This document shows positions 58,985-64,000 of a stretch of 64,000 nt of DNA, in pieces; the first letter of the stretch is position 1; each line of letters opens with the position of its first letter. This DNA is from Sequoia sempervirens (lineage: Eukaryota; Streptophyta; Pinopsida; Cupressales; Cupressaceae). The stretch lies in NCBI GenBank assembly GCA_007258455.2, contig VDFB02262690.1:124001-188000 (forward strand), read 5' to 3'. The notes under the pieces are model-generated. The model was given only the letters and a program-made list of their open reading frames with translations. It searched no databases and was not told the origin of the DNA. A program made the translations under genes and the position numbers.

Positions 58985-61311
58985 TATTGATGGTGCCAAG
59001 TTGACCCACAACATGCAGGTAAGATAAAAGTGAAATATATCACCTCTCCTGAAAAAGACAATAAACAATCAAACTGATCACCTCCCAAGGTCTTTGATGT
59101 TGGTTCACAACGTTGTTGTTTCATGAAGTGGTCAATATGGTTGTAATGTTCAAGGGGCCTGCTAGTTTTGAGCTTCTGAATTGTTATAAGATCAAACATA
59201 TATTTAAACCTACTTTAACTGGTGGTTTTCAAGAAACAGAAAAAGATAGATTAAAGCTTTTAAACTGAAGAGAATGTTGATTCATCCAACTAATCCGACT
59301 TGTTACCTTCCAAGGAATTCCTAAACTAAAACTACAGAATAAAGTTAACTTGTAATTAATACAAAGTTTCATTCATTCACAGTGCAAACTTTAATAGTAG
59401 ATTGCAAATCATCATTTAAACAAAACATAAGATAAAATTTCATTCCTTGAAAGCTTTCCAAATCAAATAATTAACCCAAGATAAATACCATTTTGGAGCA
59501 CAATATGAAGTAGATTTAAATTTGGTTGCTTCTACTATTGGTGAAACAGATAAACAACATTTACAAATCTGGAAAGATCACCGGTGTACAGAAAACCCAT
59601 GTCTTCGAATTATCTCCATCTACACTAAGAAGATCTAGAAGATACATGACCTCTTCCTGCTGAACTTGACTCCTATTCTACTTCTGCTCTCGAGTTTATC
59701 TACCTTCTAACCCTAACTTGCTAATTCTTAACCAAAAAAAGAAGATGAAAAGATCCTCCTTTAAAGAGGCGAAAGTACCATATTTATACACGTGCGTCCA
59801 AAATGTGTTGGCCCCTGCTTAGGGTTTACAAAAATGAGTCGATTTGTAGAAGAGTTGGCGATGGAGGAATTTGAAACAAAGTCAATGATGCATTAAATGC
59901 GTACACTTTGTTCATGTTGGCGAAAGATCACTCTCATGCATGTTTTCCAGATCTTTTACAATCACCATCATTAACTCGCAGCCTTCGCGTCTGCCATTAA
60001 GACTTCACGCGTTTCATCCTCGACCTTGAAAATCGCTCCCGCATAGCTGCTTTGAATGTTCCAGGGGTATTGTCATTCACGTCCACCTACTCTTGCTAAC
60101 GAACGTACCGTTCATCATTAAGAATCGCGACCTCCTCCCTTTACACTTTCCTCTTGGCCTAGAACCTTTCCACGGGCTGATCTTCTTATGAAGAGGCATC
60201 AAATGCTCCCGACCTGCTTTAATCCTGTGAAACAATGCCTTCATTAGTCCTCTAAAGCATAGAAAATATCATCATTCATCCTACCTTTCATATATATTTC
60301 ATTCAATTATACTTAGCAAAAAGAGACTCAACTCTGGCGGAGGTGGAACCAAATCCGAACTAGAAACATACTTACCTTTAATACCGGCAAGGGCAGAGCC
60401 AAAAATGAAATGGGAACTGGGACCGGAGTCAGAACAGGAACAAAACATGGAAATAACCAACATTTCCAATTTCAGCCCACATTTCGGCTCTGCGTCCACA
60501 AAAAGCAAAGTAACCAGAGACCACAACATGGCGGGGGTGGAGTCAGAACCGAAATGGAATTTTATTTTTTTTTTACAAAAACCCATATCCCAAATCCATT
60601 CTGAACCCAACCCCGCAAAAGAGACCAAACACGAGGAACAAACACGGAAACAAACGCAAGCGGGATCGGAACAAAAACAGATCCCGGGCGAACCATAATG
60701 GGGGTAGAAACGAAACAAAAACCTGACCCTAAACTTTCTCCAAATTCCAAGTTCGGTCTCCATCTTGGCTCCGCCTCTGACAACACATAAAGAAACAACA
60801 AAAAAAGGACAAAACAGGAAAAAGGAAGGGAAGAAAACACCCCACGACCAAACGATCGGAACAAAAGGAAAAAAAAACGAGTTCAGCGGAACTGGGACCG
60901 GAACGAAACAGAAACCAGAACTTGGAAGAAATTCCAAAGTTCAGTTTCGGTCCCAGTTCTGCGTCTGCCAGAACGACAGAAAACTTAACGTAGAAAACTG
61001 GCAGAACCGGAAGGGGAAGGGGAAATAGAACAGGAACTTAGAAAAAGTTTTGAAGTTCAGTTTCGTTCCACATCCTGCGTCCGCCAAAACAAAGGATGAA
61101 AAACAAACAAAACAAAGGAAACCCATGAAATCGAAATTGGAACCTAGAACCTAGAAAAGTTCCAGAGTTCAGTTTCGGTCTGCGTTTCACGTCCGCCAAA
61201 ACAAAACAAAAACGCCCAAGGAAAAAAACAAAAGGCCAAAGGAAACAGAACAGAAAAAGGGGGACCTATTTTAAACAAGTTTAAAATGGGGTGGTTATGC
61301 AAGGCATAACA
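58985..61311 (-). mobile_element. Solo LTR of 2327 bp nested in the last bases of the Copia-2 LTR
   Basis: On the minus strand it starts TGTTATGCCTTGCATAACC (61311) and ends CCATCAATA (58985), with target duplication CTTAC at 58980-58984 and 61312-61316. A TATAAATA box lies on the minus strand at 59788-59781. The U3 part (about 61250-60310) is an array of GC-rich repeats, as in the relative at 27142-29490. No primer site or coding region is present. The 212-codon frame at 60937-60299 arises from the repeat array. Confidence 0.85.
60310..61250 (-). repeat. Degenerate tandem repeats with palindromic core
   Basis: On the minus strand units contain forms of GGACCGAAACTGAACTTTGG and GGAACTTTTCTAGGTTC with CCGGTTCC-rich spacers. 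At least five units occur, spaced about 90 to 200 bases. This is the same family as the array at 27247-28010. Confidence 0.68.
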
Positions 61312-61317
61312 CTTACA

Positions 61318-61623
61318 CTTTCCTATATTTTAAGAATTCTTAGCAGTTAGGGTAGAAGTAGTCATATTGTATTTTTTTGTGACATTCTTATTTTTTAGTC
61401 TATATAAGATGCCAACACGACTCTGGGATGCCAACATGCCACATTGGTATCCTTTAATCGAGAACTCATTAGTCAATCCAAAAAATCTTTGTGGCCTACT
61501 CTCTAATTTTTGAGCTCTTTCCTTTATTCCTTAAGGTAGTCTGAGGTAGTTTATGGCAGTTCATTCCCTGGGATTCTCTTGGTAATCAAGAGATTCGTGA
61601 GTAGTGAATCCCCCTTCTCTACA
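61318..61623 (+). repeat. 3' LTR of the Gypsy-type element, right part
   Basis: CTTTC (61318-61322) is the second copy of the Copia-2 target duplication. From 61323 the sequence CTATATTTTAAGAATTCTTAG continues the LTR exactly where it stopped at 53500 and matches 42178-42501. It ends CTTCTCTACA. Confidence 0.88.
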
Positions 61624-62399
61624 CATATATACATATATTAATATGTATGTTTGAACATATATCGAATACGTACATATACACATATATATTATTATTTAAA
61701 TCATTTTTTAAAACATATATCGGTAAGATGATATACATAAAGTAAATATATTTATATATACATATATATATCTACTTGATTTCTCATAGATATGATATAT
61801 CCTCGTATGAGTATACGTAGGTATCTCTACCTACACATTGTCATATGTGTATATACTCATATACAAAGATTTAATCATGATGACCCAAACCAGAAAAGAA
61901 CCAAAGAAACAATCAAGAAATCAAAGACTAAAACCAAAACCATTACAAATCATTCCCAAGCTATGATCAAAGGTTGACTTACCAATTCCCTAGCTAACTT
62001 GACTCAACTTAACCAAACTAGGATGTGAGTGTGTGGTAGCTCAAATAGGCACATTAAGGGTTACCAAACCAAGCTCTTCTCCTAAGTGATACTCACCCTC
62101 TCTTCACTAGAGGGCTTGATCCTTCCCGCATCCAACTTAGTGCATCATAAAGGTAGTTAGTCGATAACATGAAATTAATTTGCATCATATATCTTTTGCA
62201 TCACCAAGCATTAAAGAAATAATATTGCAACACATATTTATTCATCACATTTTCCATCAGAATAAACAAAACATATTCATCCATTAAAACATTTGGTAAT
62301 CCCGCAATGGAGTGTAACATATCCAAGTCATTATTTAACATCATATTTACTCATAAAGGTAAAAGTAATTTGGTAACTAAGAAACGGTGTGTAACACAA
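61624..62399. other. AT-rich flank with TA/CA-rich microsatellite, no gene seen
   Basis: 61624-61790 consists of ATATAC and ATATAT runs. The remainder has no long frame. Part of it is likely the body of the LTR whose start lies at 62536. Confidence 0.45.
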
Positions 62400-62546
62400 A
62401 CACATGTAATACTCTAGAATTTGATCATAAACTCATACAAGCCAAAAAAAAGTAAGGAAACAAGAAAAATGTAAAGAAAAGACAAATATTCTTGGGTGAT
62501 GCAAGATTTATCATGAACCTGGATGCTCCTACATCATTCTCCCAAT
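62400..62546 (-). repeat. Start of an LTR with adjoining purine tract
   Basis: On the minus strand TTGGGAGAA (62545-62537) is followed by TGATGTAGGAGCATCCAGG (from 62536). The first 60 bases match the start of the solo LTR at 23851-22820. The internal region of this element would lie to the right. The LTR's far end was not located. Confidence 0.5.
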
Positions 62547-62600
62547 TTATAGTCCAAAATTTTCTCAAAAATCTTCACATAAGGAATGAGTATGCACATT

Positions 62601-63170
62601 TGTATCATTGCCCTTAACAATCTTCACATAAGGAATGAGTATGCACATTTTTTAATTCAATCTACAACCAAAAATAGTCATACTTTTGTTAACATCATCA
62701 ATGGTCTCCAAATGATCTTCAATGTCTACTAGATGAACCCTAGGGTGGCCTTACGATGTGATATACTCAATATGAACCTAATAAGGAAATAAAAATTTGC
62801 TTAATCATATATTGAACAATGTCATGTGTACATACAATTAGAAATCACAAAAAGAACAACAATCTACACATAAGGAATGTGTAAATATTTATTTGTATCA
62901 TTGCCCTTAACAATCTTCACATAAGGAATGAGTATGCACATTTTTTAATTCAATCTACAACCAAAAATAGTCATACTTTTGTTAACATCATCAATGGTCT
63001 CCAAATGATCTTCAATGTCTACTAGATGAACCCTAGGGTGGCCTTACGATGTGATATACTCAATATGAACCTAATAAGGCAATAAAATTTTTCTTAATCA
63101 TATATTGAACAATGTCATGTGTACATACAATTAGAAATCAAAAAAAGAACAACAATCTACACAAGAAGTA
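62601..63170. repeat. Tandem duplication with a 293 bp unit
   Basis: TGTATCATTGCCCTTAACAA starts both at 62601 and at 62894, and the following bases agree almost completely (for example GGAAATAAAAATTTG against GGCAATAAAATTTTT). The second copy ends near 63168. It is a recent event by comparison with other repeats here. Confidence 0.92.
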
Positions 63171-63216
63171 GATAGTTCTCCTATTTTCTCAAATTATTTA
63201 AAGCTAAAGAGGTATT

Positions 63217-63462
63217 GTTGACTAAATAGGGGCCTAATTTTGCACACATGTGACATATATAATTTGAGGAGGATAGATCAAGTCAACTTCTGAAGATAAA
63301 ACCTATGTTCCAAATACCGAGCAAGAAGAAATTAGTTGTGTTGACTAAAGAGGGGCCTAATTTTACACATGTATGCCATATATACTTGGAGGAGGATGAG
63401 ACCAAGTCAACACCTAAGGAGAAAACCTACGTTCTCAATGTTGAGTAAGAAGAAATTAGTTG
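63217..63462. repeat. Tandem duplication with a 123 bp unit
   Basis: GTTGACTAAATAGGGGCCTA at 63217 recurs as GTTGACTAAAGAGGGGCCTA at 63340, each followed by a related stretch ending in AAGAAGAAATTAGTTGTG. Both copies could be read as Lys/Glu-rich peptide, but stops interrupt the frame. Confidence 0.85.
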
Positions 63463-64000
63463 TGTTGAAGAAGATGAGGAATCTAGTAGCTTGTTTTCTT
63501 CATTCAAAGGATTGTTTAGAGAACTTGTACCAACTATAATTGAAGAAGAAGAGAAATATATTTTTCTCTTTCAATAGTTTCTAGCTTTGAATTTAGTAGG
63601 TTCCATGAAAATGAATATTGAAATTTTTTAATTGGTATATGTTGGAGAGACAAAGACTTTCCTACCAAAGGTTAGTATTTTTGTTCATGATATCAATAAA
63701 GGATTGTAGTTATATAAAGAAAACTTTCTTCTTCTTGAAGATAATTAAAATCTAGAGGCACTCATCAAATAAAAATTATATGTAGAGGATTCATTACCAA
63801 ACCTTGACAATTCTCTATCACCTTGAGAGTGGGTCTTTACTAGAGGACCTAATGAATTTTCTTTTGAGTTTTATCCCATCCTTGTCTCAAAATATTTCAT
63901 ACATATCAAATTCAAACGACAATGTCAAGAATGCAAGGCTTACCAATGAGCCTATGATAGAGGGTTATTACAATAGATGAAGAATAGAAAGAGAAGGATA
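63463..64000. other. Unassigned right edge
   Basis: Low-complexity GAAGAAGA-rich start, then AT-rich DNA without a frame longer than 60 codons. It could be the interior of the element whose LTR starts at 62536. Confidence 0.35.

Larger units (their letters stand above)
53501..61317 (+). mobile_element. Copia-2: Ty1/copia element with two LTRs, invaded by a solo LTR
   Basis: 5' LTR 53501-54146, primer site 54149, coding region about 54230-58270, polypurine tract AAGTGGGATAT just before the 3' LTR at 58363. The 3' LTR ends CTTAC at 58984, and its last base is found at 61317 because a 2327 bp solo LTR was inserted one base before the end. The target duplication of Copia-2 is CTTTC at 53496-53500 and 61318-61322. 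The first dinucleotide of the 5' LTR has mutated (TATTGGG for TGTTGGG). The LTRs differ at roughly one base in ten by eye, so the insertion is not recent. Confidence 0.9.
41930..61623 (+). mobile_element. Gypsy-type element without RT or integrase, host of four insertions
   Basis: Two LTRs in direct orientation (41930-42501, and 52545-53500 continued at 61323-61623) enclose about 10 kb. The interior holds a gag-like frame, a retropepsin, a G-patch-like segment and a Cys/His module, in which wording and order resemble plant Gypsy elements of the Tat/Athila side. I found no reverse transcriptase, RNase H or integrase, so it depended on other elements. It was invaded by a TIR element (43281-45946), a solo LTR (47642-51164), Copia-2 (from 53501) and, inside Copia-2, another solo LTR. 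The outermost 5' LTR part is missing. Confidence 0.7.

Noticed and set aside
60299..60937. Minus-strand frame of 212 codons, the longest in the window
   Set aside because: It is created by the GC-rich tandem repeats in the U3 of the solo LTR. Phe/Pro/Ser repeats follow the DNA repeat period and frames open on both strands.
62601..63462. Direct repeats that might suggest a CRISPR-like array
   Set aside because: Only two copies each, units of 293 and 123 bp without spacers, in eukaryotic repeat DNA with no cas genes.
1..64000. tRNA, rRNA or small RNA genes
   Set aside because: No cloverleaf with the usual GGTTC box and no conserved rRNA stretch was recognised by eye. The only tRNA-related sequences are the primer sites of the retrotransposons. 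A tRNA-specific scan would be needed to exclude a missed gene.

Overview
This window looks like intergenic nuclear DNA from a land plant with a large, repeat-rich genome. It is AT-rich, has no intact host gene, and almost every recognisable coding stretch is a decayed transposable element. Plant origin is supported by a plant-type L-gulonolactone oxidase fragment, the last two exons of the plant-specific acidic ribosomal protein P3, plant LINEs with DUF4283/zinc-knuckle ORF1 and a terminal RNase H, DUF659-type hAT remains, and Ty1/copia elements primed by initiator Met-tRNA. A gymnosperm or similar giant genome is my inference, not something the sequence proves.

Layout. 1-9.85 kb: a minus-strand copia relic (Copia-1). 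Its gag is split by a 5.3 kb Helitron-like element (3172-8460, plus strand) that carries the L-gulonolactone oxidase and P3 gene fragments. 10-14 kb: a LINE-ORF1-like scrap and a minus-strand hAT relic with a MITE inside it. 15.4-41.7 kb: a 2.54 kb tandem duplication. Copy 1 is intact. Copy 2 is broken by a second Helitron-like element with the same ends (18892-22293, minus strand), by a 1.03 kb solo LTR, and by a 16.8 kb insertion. That insertion holds a minus-strand LINE (LINE-A), which is itself interrupted by a long LTR (about 27.1-29.5 kb) and by a second, plus-strand LINE (LINE-B, 33978-40256) with a perfect 19 bp target duplication. 41.9-61.6 kb: a Gypsy-type element without reverse transcriptase or integrase, keeping protease, G-patch-like and Cys/His modules. 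It is interrupted by a TIR element, by a 3.5 kb solo LTR and, in its 3' LTR, by Copia-2, which received a 2.3 kb solo LTR in its last bases. 61.6-64 kb: an LTR edge and two local tandem duplications.

The main interest is the nesting. Target duplications and uninterrupted sister copies let several insertions be placed to the base. The strongest candidate for something undescribed is the pair of Helitron-like elements. They share a 3' hairpin followed by CTAG/T and a 5' motif containing ATTAGCCAATAGG with an AGGTTTC/GAAACCT palindrome. One of them carries pieces of two unrelated host genes, one with its intron. No new enzymatic or defence system was found. No rRNA, tRNA or CRISPR was recognised. 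All boundaries come from reading by eye and should be taken as good to a few bases only where a target duplication is quoted.
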